Shown here piece by piece: positions 41,048 through 51,182 of a stretch of DNA of 64,000 nucleotides (the stretch's first letter is position 1; each line of letters starts with the position of its first letter). The stretch comes from Sabethes cyaneus (Eukaryota; Arthropoda; Insecta; Diptera; Culicidae). The notes under the pieces are model-generated. The model ran no database searches and had not been told where the DNA came from. It saw only the letters and a program-made list of their open reading frames with translations. The translations under genes were made by a program, and so were the position numbers. Where the stretch lies: the NCBI RefSeq assembly GCF_943734655.1, contig NC_071353.1, forward strand, positions 80,366,909-80,430,908. The letters are read 5' to 3'.

Positions 41048-41826
41048 AGCCCATCTGAAGGAAGAAAGTTGACAATGGACACTACGAGTCAGAAATTTGA
41101 GAATTAGAGATTAATGAACGGACCTTTTCAGGTCCACCATATAAATTAGCTGAAGAGTTGAAATTATGAATTTCTCACATGTAAGAACACAATTCTTTAA
41201 TGCGCAACTTGAGCATCTATATATGAAATTCATACAAAAATCACCGACTTTAGCATTGGGAAACGAATTGCGCTACATTCGTAGTCCTACTTCAAGCCTG
41301 CGCCCGTGCCACTAGGCATGGACCCTTATACTTTTATAAACACAATCCCGCTTTTGGGCCGAAAAACTTCTTCCGAAATTGGGCTTTCCGACGAAAAGTC
41401 AATGACTGCTAGTTTCCCGCGAATACGCAGGCTTACCGTTTCATTAGAAGTGTATTGAAAAGATGTGCTGTTGATAAAATGGGATTCAATTGGTAAAATT
41501 GCTTCAACGTGGGGAACCATGGGTAATAAAAACAATCTTTAATTTCAGTATGGTAGCAGGAAAGCAATAGTTTGTGTTCTTGATTTTGTTAAATTGTTTT
41601 CAAATGCACAATCTTTTGAGAATTGAACGTATGCAATGTTACTACTTTGATAAATGTTATATACATGTGGTACTACGCATGTAGTATGTATATATGTTGC
41701 ATATAGCATGTATACATGAAGAATCGAATGATTACAAGCATGAATACATGCTACTATCACTACAAAGAGACTTACGTAGTCCTGCGTCACCTATATGCGG
41801 TCGTGTCTTGTACACAACCCCTCTGA

Positions 41827-42415
41827 TTTTTTCTATCTTTCGAGCTACTTCACAACGTTCGGGTAATATAAACCCTTGATTCAGGTTGTCTTCTATTGTA
41901 ATACTAACTTCCTCATTGTTATGTCGGAAAGTTAAAATCCATGATTCGTAATCTATGCTACAATTGAATCTCAAGAAGCCTCGTCCCAGTATTCCATCGG
42001 TAAATATTGAAAAGTGTTCCTCTACTAAGTGAAATTCTTGTTTTAAGGTATGTTGTCTTTGAAATGTTATGTTAGTGCATGTTGAAGCGAATGTTTCAAG
42101 TTTATTTCCTGAGATTCCCGAGATTGTACATCTGCGATCTTGGTTGATCGATTGATTGTTTAAGATTTTATTTAATTTAAATATTGAAATATCAGCTTCT
42201 GTGTCTATCATGAAAGCACATATTTAATTTGACATTTCAACATATGCTTTTATAAAATTTGATGCTGATGCATTTATTGGTTTACACAATTTGTGTTGAA
42301 TTTGTCCTAAAAAATTAGGTGGTTGTATGTTTTGTTCTTGTATTTGTTGTGGTTGTTGTAGTAACTGTGGAGGGTATTGCTGCTGTGGCATATTTTGAGT
42401 TTGTTGCTGTGCGTA
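41827..42415 (-). pseudogene. gypsy1 protease and end of gag
   Basis: The minus frame contains FMIDTEADISIFKLNKI, the aspartic protease site (D-T-E for D-T/S-G), and DGILGRGFLRFNC. It ends EVARKIEK at the insertion of element c. Upstream codons (42235-42415) give a Gln-rich gag tail (QQQTQNMPQQQYPPQLLQ) and FLGQIQHKLC, with a stop near 42229 separating gag from pol. Confidence 0.8.
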
Positions 42416-42790
42416 ATAGACGCGTCAATGTGTACTGCCTAGAAATACTCAATTTAAGAGATATGCGGAAACTAAAGCCAACGATTTGGCATCAGTGTAC
42501 AAAAGCTGCCAGCACTTTCTGCGGAGCAAAATGCTGTAGCAGTGTGACTTGATCGTTTTCAATATGATCCGTGTCTGTTTTGTTTACATTCAATTTTGCA
42601 CAATAGAGCGATATATCTTTCAATATAGTCAGTGTATAATGCATTGCAAAGCTTTATGCTACAATGGCTTAAGTAGATTTCATAACTATTTCAATATTTG
42701 TTAATCAAACATTTAAGCGAACAGTATGCGTGTTCGATTGGCTCCCTTTTGACAATTCTCGCTGCTCGATTGGCTCCCAAGATGGCTGCT
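42416..42790. other. Unassigned insert within gypsy1 gag
   Basis: Gag sequence on both sides is interrupted by about 370 bp without recognised motifs. TGATTGGCTCCC-like words are repeated near 42737 and 42769. No target duplication identified. Confidence 0.4.
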
Positions 42791-43592
42791 TCCGCGTATC
42801 TCTCACCTCTGAGTATTTCTAGTACTGCCGCGCTGGTAGTTATTTTGCAACCCTCTTCCTCTGTGGTAATTGCTACTATTGTAGTTAGTATTATTATTGT
42901 TTCCTCTACCACGGCGATTCTGGAAACCTCCGCGGTTTGTAAATCTGACTTGGCTCCGAAAAATTATAATACCTAGAGCCATAGTTTGTATGTTGCCCGC
43001 GTCCACGGTTTGTCTGTCCGTGACGATGAGTAACGTACATCATTTGTGAAATTTGATTTGCTGACGGCTCATTTTCGATCGTTTTTTCTATTGCGGAAGA
43101 CAGTGTCGGCAATTGACCTGCCTTAAGCAAAAGTTTTGTATCAGGGTTTCGTACTCCGGCGCATAAGGCTTTGACTCCCTGTTTTATTTACATTTTTGTT
43201 GCAACTTCAACAGGTATGTCTTGTGAAATATATTCTTGTTCAAGTAGTAAAGTTAGGTTTTCAATTTCACCAGTGAATTTATTTATGTCACCGGTTTGTT
43301 TAATGTTTTTTAATTTGGACTCCAACACATCAGGTGTTGTGGTTGTCCCGCATCTGTTTTTTAATTTTGTTAGTATATCGTCGACACTAACGATATTCTC
43401 GCCGATGGCGGTTCTGGCTTTGCCGGCTAGCCTTGTTTTTATAAATCTCAGAACGGTTTGTGTGGCCGCTCTTTTCTGCTCAGCAGTTGCTGTTGCAAAC
43501 TCTGCTGTAACAGTGTCGGCAAATAAAATAACGGAGTCGGTGAATGACCCTAACCCTTCAGGGTCTCCGTTAAAAATGTTGACAATGGATGT
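42791..43592 (-). pseudogene. gypsy1 gag, main part
   Basis: Minus-strand codons include VNIFNGDPEGLGSFTDSVIL, ETVLRFIKTRLAGKARTAIG, LKNIKQTGDINKFTGEIENL and LLKAGQLPTLSSAIEKTIEN. Then an Arg/Gly/Asn-rich tail (GRGNNNNTNYNSSNYHRGRG) replaces a classical zinc knuckle. Frames break several times. The N-terminal side continues beyond gypsy2 at 57581. Confidence 0.8.
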
Positions 43593-43870
43593 TGTTGGAT
43601 ACGAGCGAGACTACCCATTGCGAGTTAACTATAGTTCTTCGATTAATGTTGAGCAGCACTCAAGGGTTCCCATGCGTATCAGCATACATCGATACAGCGA
43701 CACATTATCGACATAACACTTACACTAGCACATTTCATATGAGCCGGTCTCTTCGGTTTTCTGGCACGGCTCATCGTCCTCTTCTTTCGCAGTCAGCAAG
43801 CCAGGTATTAAGACGTGTCGACCATTAGCTCCAGCGTCTTTTCGAGTGATACTAGCAGCTAAGTTCCACA
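43593..43870 (+). repeat. gypsy2 5' LTR
   Basis: 278 bp, TGTTGGATACGAG ... AGTTCCACA. Differs from the 3' LTR at a handful of positions, including a small compensating pair of indels near 43690 and 43805. Confidence 0.93.
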
Positions 43871-43871
43871 T

Positions 43872-43888
43872 TGGCGATTTCCTGCCAG
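43872..43888 (+). promoter_or_regulatory. gypsy2 primer-binding-site candidate
   Basis: TGGCGATTTCCTGCC starts one base after the 5' LTR. TGGCGA is the beginning of the tRNA-Arg-type site used by many gypsy elements; the rest diverges, so the primer tRNA is uncertain. Confidence 0.5.
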
Positions 43889-44182
43889 TAGAAACATCAT
43901 TTTGTTTGGAGCAGCAGTTATTTAGTGCTTTTTTTTAGGTTTATCACATTTATATTTTTGCCGGTGGAATCATTCGAACGCTGGAGCAAGAAGTGATTTT
44001 CTTTTTTTCTCTTCCATGAGCGTTCGTGCGATGGCGTCAAGCAGGGTTTTTTTTTCTTCATTTCCCTATTGTGTTCAATGCGCCACCGGCTGGTGTGTTC
44101 AGTGTTCGTTTTTTCCAGTTTACATTTTTCGGTTAGTGCGACGGTTTGGCCCGCTTGTGTATGCGGTGAATAAGTGAAGGTA

Positions 44183-44424
44183 CACGTTGGGATGACCGTA
44201 CCAAGCAACTAAATAGTTTGTCGGGATGACCACAGTCCAACGCAGTGCGTGATGATGCTAACGGCGCGTGTTGGGATAACCGCCCCAAAAGCAAACGGGA
44301 AAGCAGCGCGTGTTGAAATAACCGTGCTGAGTGATCTAGCAGTGTGTGCGTTCGGGATGACCACACCTTGACTGTACTTGTGTGGCACGGCGAAACTACG
44401 GGTGCGTGTTGGGATAACCGCCCC
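44183..44424 (+). repeat. gypsy2 leader repeats, first block
   Basis: Six spaced copies of GTTGGGATAACCGC or TCGGGATGACCACA (near 44186, 44221, 44260, 44308, 44351 and 44405) in the untranslated leader. Three more lie beyond element e at 47435-47530. Spacing is irregular (34-55 bp). Confidence 0.7.
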
Positions 44425-44899
44425 AAAATAAGCAAAAAACTACAAGGTATACAGCCCTAAGGGTTGTACGAAAGGGTGACGTAGGACTGTGTCATATAAT
44501 ACTCATTATATTGATAACATGTTTTAAACGATGAAGTATAACTTTATGTCTGATTATTAAATCAAAGACTAATGTAAACTGCATTTCTGGCATATGCATA
44601 TTTGAGTATTTGTGAGTATCATTGTTTGAGTTTTTTTTTGTAAAAGAAGAGCGAAATATTCTGATTTAATTCTTCATTGAATCAATGGTGGTTTTGAAAA
44701 AAACCGTTTGAAATTGTTTGGTGGCCCTGAAAAGAACTATGTTTGAGCTGATAGCACTTCTTAAAAATCAGTACTATAATTACTGTTGCCAATATATAGA
44801 TGGATGTCGCTATTCGGTCCTTTAGACTCTGGGATGATGGTTGCCCGCTAATACAGGAGTGATAGGAAATACCAAATCACTGTAAAGTAGAAATGGATT

Positions 44900-46890
44900 A
44901 GTTTTATCAAAATACTGACCGTCCGTCAGTGCAATCGTGCGATAAATGAGCAGACCGTGAACCAAGTGTGCTACTTTATAGTCACTGGCACTGCCGCTGC
45001 TACTTGTAAGCTAGTGTAGGTGTTGGGGGAAACCAGATCGACTGCTGCTGCTGCTCAAATGATTGTCCGACGCTGAATGAGTAAGCATTTTCCATGTTTA
45101 CCATGGTATAACGCAAAATGGAACGTTAACCATTTTAGAAAGTGTAGAAAAATCTTTCCATTCTTCAATTACTATAGTTCTTATAAGAACTGTTTACGAC
45201 CACAACGGCCTGCTGCTGAATTTGCTGCCCGTCAGTCGATCCGTTTCCATTTGCCTTCAGTGTCCGATAGCCGTCGATGGTAAATAAAATACTGACTGTC
45301 CGTCAGTGCGATAGTGCGATAAATGAGCAGGCGGCGAACCAAGTGTAACATTTTATAGTCACTGGCACTGCCGCTGCTACTTGTAAGCTAGTGTAGGTGG
45401 TGGGGGAAACCAGATCGACTGCTGCTGCTGCTGCTCAAATGATTATCCGCCGCTGAATGAGCAAGCATTTCCCATGTTACCATGGTATAACGCAAAATGG
45501 AACGTTAACCATTTTAGAAAGTGTAGAAAAATCTTTCCATTCTTCAATTACTATAGTTCTTATAAGAACTGTTTACGACCACAACGGCCTGCTGCTGAAT
45601 TTGCTGCCCGTCAGTCGATCCGTTTCCATTTGGCTTCAGTGTCCGATTGCCGTCGATGGTAAATAAAATACTGACCGTCCGTCAGTGCGATAGTGCGATA
45701 AATGAGCAGGCGGGTGAGTGGTGGGGGAAACCAGATCGACTGCTGCTGCTGCTCAAATGATTATCCGACGCTGAATGAGCAAGCGTTTCCCATGTTACCA
45801 TGGTATAACGCAAAATGGAACGTTAACCATTATAGAAAATGTAGAAAAATCTTTCCATTCTTCAATTACTATAGTTCTTATAAGAACTGTTTACGACCAC
45901 AACGGCCTGCTGCTGAATTTGCTGCCCGTCAGTCGATCCGTTTCCATTTGCCTTCAGTGTCCGATAGCCGTCGATGGTAAATAAAATACTGACTGTCCGT
46001 CAGAGCGATAGTGCGATAAATGAGCAGGCGGCGAACCAAGTGTAACATTTTATAGTCACTGGCACTGCCGCTGCTACTTGTAAGCTAGTGTAGGTGGTGG
46101 GGGAAACCAGATCGACTGCTGCTGCTGCTGCTCAAATGATTATCCGACGCTGAATGAGCAAGCATTTCCCATGTTACCATGGTATAACGCAAAATGGAAC
46201 GTTAACCATTTTAGAAAGTGTAGAAAAATCTTTCCATTCTTCAATTACTATAGTTCTTATAAGAACTGTTTACGACCACAACGGCCTGCTGCTGAATTTG
46301 CTGCCCGTCAGTCGATCCGTTTCCATTTGCCTTCAGTGTCCGATAGCCGTCGATGGTAAATAAAATACTGACTGTCCGTCAGTGCGATAGTGCGATAAAT
46401 GAGCAGGCGGCGAACCAAGTGTAACATTTTATAGTCACTGGCACTGCCGCTGCTACTTGTAAGCTAGTGTAGGTGGTGGGGGAAACCAGATCGACTGCTG
46501 CTGCTGCTGCTCAAATGATTATCCGACGCTGAATGAGCAAGCATTTCCCATGTTACCATGGTATAACGCAAAATGGAACGTTAACCATTAAAGGTAGAAA
46601 AATCTTTCCATTCTTCAATTACTATAGTTCTTATAAGAACTGTTTAAGACCACAACGGTCTGCTGCTGAATTTGCTGCCCGTCAGTCGATCCGTTTCCAG
46701 TTGTCTTCAGTGTCCGATAGCCGTCGATGATAAATAAAATGCTGACCGTCCGTCAGTGCGATAGTGGGATAAATGAGCAGGCGGCGAACCAAGTGTACCA
46801 TTTTATAGTCACTGGCACTGCCGCTGCTACTTGTAAGCTAGTGTAGGTGGTGGAGGAAACCATATCGGCTGCTGCTGCTTAAATGATTGT
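44900..46890 (-). repeat. Six-unit tandem array with promoter-like and H2B-end-like sequence
   Basis: Units of about 316-380 bp, marked by CCGTCCGTCAGTG at about 44929, 45297, 45677, 45993, 46373 and 46748. On the minus strand each complete unit has GACTATAAAATG (TATA box). About 30 bp later comes CTCATTT, which fits an arthropod initiator. A (CAG)n run precedes the TATA. Codons LAHSASDN resemble the H2B C-terminal LAKHAVSEG. Unit three lacks about 60 bp including the TATA. Plus-strand open frames of 60-90 residues are by-products of the repeat. Confidence 0.75.
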
Positions 46891-46895
46891 CCGAC

Positions 46896-47039
46896 ACTGA
46901 TTGAGCAAGCTTTCGAACAATTTCGCATGTCTGCGATAGTGATAATGCAAAATGTAATGTAAAGTGCACCGTGTAGGATTCACGTTGGCCATTGCCCGCT
47001 GATTCCGCTTGTCTTCGGGGTATTGCCGCCAATAGCCAT
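46896..47039 (-). pseudogene. Possible histone H2B-like relic
   Basis: The minus-strand ATG at 47039 opens MAIGGNTPKTSG; PKTSG is the conserved H2B N-terminus. After a one-base shift QRESYTVHF parallels KRKESYAIYIY. Further on RKLAQSVSDN parallels the C-terminal ELAKHAVSEG. The three blocks are collinear but the span is less than half of H2B, so large deletions are needed. Suggestive, not proven. Confidence 0.4.
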
Positions 47040-47429
47040 TGATGTTGCCGATTAGATTGGAAAAGGGGTGTGGCTTACAAAGCGGTCTCAAAGGTTATCA
47101 TTTGGATCCAAACCCTTTGGTGTATCTAATTGTCGTCCGTGCCTGTGAAGCTGGGCTATCACAAGGGAAATGTATGGGAAAATTCGACTTTAAAACTTTA
47201 CACACATTTTCACTATTTAGCGTATAAAAAATTATTATTAATATGTTACTATAAAATTGCTGGACATTTTATCTATCCAACGACATATTAACTGTTATGT
47301 TTCGTTCAGTAGTATAGTAGCTATTGGCGTTTGAAATATTTCATTCAAACGTTACACTTCTATTTTTCGTTTATACAAAGTGCTACCCAGTCCCAGTATA
47401 GTAAACAAAGACGTAGTCCTACGTCAAAA

Positions 47430-47721
47430 GCAGTGCGCGTTGGGATAACCTCGCATGATTTTGTTTCCTTTTTTGTGTGTTCGGGATGACCACAGTGTAA
47501 TCGGAACACGCGCGTTGAGATAACCGCGTCTGCTTGCAGCGATGACAATTACGCTATTCTACTTCCCTAATAGTGCGTGGGAACGAATATTGCACTGGTG
47601 CGATGGAAACCAAATTCAACAAAGCTAAAATCCATTTTCTTATACTGCCTATAAATGGTCTATATGATTTTTCAGACGTCATTCCCGATTCTCAATTTCA
47701 GAATATTGACAAGATACCGAA
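47430..47721 (+). other. gypsy2 leader, second part
   Basis: Continuation of the leader after element e, with three more repeat words (near 47437, 47479 and 47513). No other feature before gag. Confidence 0.6.
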
Positions 47722-49053
47722 ATGGCTAGTGGTGGAAAATATGTGCGTGCGCCCGCGTACGAAACGGATTCGGATGATGATCAAGTCATGGATTGCAATG
47801 CTCATTACGCAGAGGAAAATCACGAACCCGGCGAGGTAGACCGAGAGGAAAACGGATCTAGTTCTCCAGAAAGCGATTCAGAGATGTTTAGCGAGGATGG
47901 CCAGGACGTCAGTAGCGACGAGTGTTCGTCGAACAAGCTATCGATAGATCAGCGGAGTGTAGGCCAAGCGAATGCAGGACCAGTGGCGAAAGAGGACGGT
48001 TGTCGGCCAGCATCATCAAATGCTGAACTGTATGAAAAAATGGAGAAGTTCGAAAAAATGTTATCCAGTATGGCTGCAGCATTCGACAGTCAACGAAACC
48101 GGAATGTACCCGACCAAAGCGATACGGAGGTGAGCTGGAATACAACACGTACTCATGCGGGGCGAAATGATACAACACAAGGCGTTCGTTGGGACTTTAT
48201 CAAGGCTTTTCCTAAGGAAGTCCCTGCGGACAAGTTATGGGAAGCCTGGAACAAGTACAGGGAAAACTTCGAAATTGCAGCGTCTTTGGGAAATGTGTCC
48301 GACCCATCTCGAAGAGCTCAATTGTTGTTTTTATCCATCGGTGAAGAAATGCAGGCTATAATCAGAGCAGCCAGACTTCGCCCCAATCTCGACGACGCAG
48401 ACTGCTATAGGAAATTTGTTAGCAACATAGATACGTACCTGAAGTCTATGACAGATGCGAGTGCTGAACACGATGCCTTCTTGATAATGGGGCAGAACGC
48501 AGAGGAATCAATCATGGGATTCCATGCTAGGCTCGTCGAAAAGGTTAGGCTCTGTGGTTATGGTACTTTGGAACAGGAGCGATTTGTCAGAAACCAACTC
48601 ATCAAGGGAAAGTCAAATCGAACACTGGCAAGAACTCACGGCTATGAAACAAATTACGTCGTCTAATGCGCGACTCGCGAGGAAGCCTTTAGTAGGAAAG
48701 CAGGACCGTCATTACAACCGGATGTTTTTGCCTTGGACGCTAGACGCAATTTCCGACGAGAAACCGTAGCAAAGCGCAGGCGCACTGACTCAACCGATCG
48801 AAATGCAGTGCAGGCCGCAGGAAGGTCCCGCAAAACTACGCCAGGACGACGAGCAAGATGTTCCAGGTGTTATTACACGACACACCGTAACGAAACCTGC
48901 CCAGCTCTTTTACGGAGTTGCAACAATTGCGGAAAAAAGGGACATTTCTCAGCCGCATGTCGCCTGAAACGAGAAGAACGTCGAGATCAGCGGAGCGACA
49001 ACAGCAACGATTTCAAGCATCATGACAAGGTAAAATACGATCGCAATATGTGA
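47722..49053 (+). pseudogene. gypsy2 gag with two zinc knuckles, one nonsense codon
   Basis: The first 314 residues: an acidic N-terminus (ETDSDDDQ, SPESDSEMFSEDGQD), a coiled coil (ELYEKMEKFEKMLSSM), and the capsid-like region KAFPKEVPADKLWEAWNKYR. A single TAA at 48664-48666 interrupts the frame. The same frame continues (ATREEAFSRKAG) to TGA at 49051. It contains zinc knuckles CSRCYYTTHRNETC and CNNCGKKGHFSAAC. The stop could be a mutation or a readthrough site; mutation is simpler. Gag packages element RNA. Confidence 0.85.
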
Positions 49054-49092
49054 TACTCGTGAAACAAGATCCAGGGAATAAAGTACCTTTTT

Positions 49093-51166
49093 ACCTTTGT
49101 TATACTATAACAAAGGTTTAGGAATTGGTCGAAAAACACGAAATTGATCCGAGGCCCGGAGGGCCGAGCCACATATACCAATCGACAGGGTTCGACGAAC
49201 TGAGCAATGTCTGTGTGTGTGTGTGTGTGTATGTGTGTATGTATGTGCGGGGCGCAACTTTTCTATCGCCTGTTTCTCGAAGATGGCTGAACGGATTTGT
49301 TCGCTATTACTTTTGTTTGAAAGGTATTATTGCCTAGTACATCACTATTGAATTGTTTCATGGTCCGACTTTTCGTTTGAAAGTTATAAGCAAAAATGTG
49401 AAAATTACGTGACACGATTTTCTCCGGAACCAAATGACCGATTTCAACGATCTTAGTATCGAATTAAAGCTCTTGTCAAGGCTAAATTTTTCGGATAAAT
49501 TTTATTGAAAACAAACGAGTAGTTTAAAAGTTATGCTTAAAAAACCTGTTTTGACAAGGTAATAATTATCGCCTGTTTCTTAGAGATGGCTAAACCGATT
49601 CAGGCGCTTTTAGTCTCATTTGAAAGGTAACATAGCCTAATAGATCACTATTGATTTGTTTTTTGATTGGACGTTCAATTTGAAAGTTATGAGCAATTGA
49701 AAACAACACATTAAAATTTACAATAATTTATAACGATTTCAGCTAAGATAGTTTATCTAGTTTGAATTATTTTGGCATCAAATTAGAGATTTTAATGCTG
49801 CAAATATATCTGCAAAATTTTAGAAGAATTGGTTTTGCCGATCAAAAGATATTAACCCTCCAACACTCGCGCCAACTTTGTAATACGGTTACTCGCGCGC
49901 ACAATGGCCCAAAGCCAAAAAGACATGCGCACTAGAGTTTTGACTGAAAAAACTTGGTTTTAGGTTTATGAAACCTTCGGAAGAATTTCTTGAAATTGAA
50001 AGTTCTATCATCTGGTGCAATTTAAATTTTGATTAACCCCCCTAAAAGTGAAATAAAAAAAAATATTTTTCTTCAGTTTCAATATAACACATTGATGTGT
50101 TCTGCAAAGTTTTAGAACATATTATTACAAGAAATTTTGTTGAACACAGTAACCTTCTATCTATTCAGCGAAGATAGAAAAATCTTATTTATTGTTTATG
50201 AATTTGTAAAATCAGTATTTTATATTTTAACTCTTTTTGTAATTGTTGTATGACTTTTTCATGTATTATAAAATTGTACAAATAGTAAAAATACACAACT
50301 TTGCTGAATATAGTGTACCTCTATGTTTGTTTGTGTAGAACTTTTATTATAAAAAATACCTTGATTTTGACTCCAAATTACTCGACTACCAACAGATAAA
50401 TTTTAAACATTTTACATTTGCTGATAGTTTTGCTGCATACAGACACCATTTTTCCATAAGAAGAAACGAGAGAAAATTCCAGTTGGGATCAATTGCGGTA
50501 CACTTCACATGCTGATTGCTTCGTTTCTGTGATGTCAGTTTATGCTGATCTATTTTCCCAACAATTTAAAGCATTAATGCATTGAATAATTATGACATTT
50601 TCCTCATAACAAGTTAATTGAAGAATATACGTTAGTTAAACAGCGATTTGTAACTTTATAACAATATGGCATTCAAAAACCTACACGTGTTGTACAAAAT
50701 GCAACAGCGTGAAGGTTAATAAAAATTGATGAAATTTATTTAAGAAAACTTTATTAATTGTCAATCAAAAAGAATGGCATTACAGGAATTTATGCATAGG
50801 TCAAAAACTTACAAACTAGACCTATACTAGGCAATGTATATGTTAAATAATAATATTTCCTCTTACAACTTACTTTTACTTGCACTTACTCAAATTAGTA
50901 ACAACCAACTTACCCTTACTCAGTAATTTCATGAAAAAAGGATCTATAAAATTTTATAAGTGCTCCTATTTTGTTCAAATTGTGAACACTTATTCAATTT
51001 CCAACAATTTTATGAAAACCAACGAACTACGTAACGTTAACCAATAGATGAATTATGTTCCGAAGACGTGTCGATTTCTATCTCAAATAGCAAGTAAGAC
51101 CGTATAACAAAGGTTCCTTTCACCACTAGGTGGATTAAATCGGGTTTTTCTGTCTATTTCGCCTTG
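49093..51166 (-). mobile_element. Palindrome-ended element f
   Basis: Left end is a 25-nt palindrome with arms ACCTTTGTTATA and TATAACAAAGGT (49093-49117). The half TATAACAAAGGT recurs at 51103-51114, about 52 bp before the right end. T5 precedes and T9 follows. Interior: TG repeat at 49212-49240, then about 300-bp units sharing ATCGCCTGTTTCT(C/T)(G/A)GATGGCT-like and TTTGAAAGGTA words. No convincing ORF. It separates gypsy2 gag from protease. Confidence 0.75.
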
Positions 51167-51182
51167 TTTTTTTTTCTAGCAA

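Larger units (their letters stand above)
37741..41331 (-). mobile_element. Palindrome-ended element d carrying histone H1/H2A relics
   Basis: Begins GAAGTAGGACTACTTC, a variant of the palindrome of a-c. CGTAGTCCTACTTC lies at 41280-41293, 38 bp inside the right end (CCCTTATAC). It is inserted into a T-run of copy c (TTTTT before, TTTT at 41332-41335), whose sequence resumes across it. The interior holds two tandem units about 1530 bp apart (starting near 37998 and 39528), each with H1-like then H2A-like pseudogenes on the plus strand. A hAT-like MITE lies at 40391-41047. Confidence 0.75.
36963..41826 (-). mobile_element. Palindrome-ended element, copy c, holding element d
   Basis: Left palindrome GACGTAGGACTACGTC at 36963, right end CCCCTCTGA at 41826, half palindrome at about 41773-41788. 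T5 before and T6 after. Its own sequence (36963-37740 and 41332-41826) aligns to copy a throughout, including the 90-bp units. It interrupts gypsy1 between protease and RT linker. Confidence 0.8.
44438..47425 (+). mobile_element. Palindrome-ended element e
   Basis: Orientation opposite to a-d. Leader CTACAAGGTATACAGCCC, then GTGACGTAGGACTGTGTC at 44477-44494. It terminates with the palindrome GACGTAGTCCTACGTC at 47410-47425, followed by AAAA (47426-47429). The left flank is an A6 run (44434-44439). The gypsy2 leader repeats continue on both sides. Interior: a six-unit tandem array (44900-46890) and an H2B-like relic. Confidence 0.75.

Noticed and set aside
37741..41331. Histone-like mRNA 3' stem-loop as the origin of the terminal palindrome.
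   Set aside because: The palindrome (7-bp arms around a 2-nt centre) does not match the GGYYYTTYTNARRRCC histone stem-loop, and elements without histone sequence have it too.
45077..46730. Repeated plus-strand frames starting MSKHFPC or MLPWYNAKWN in the element e array.
   Set aside because: They are readings of the tandem unit in several frames, without start context or known domain, and opposite to the TATA boxes.
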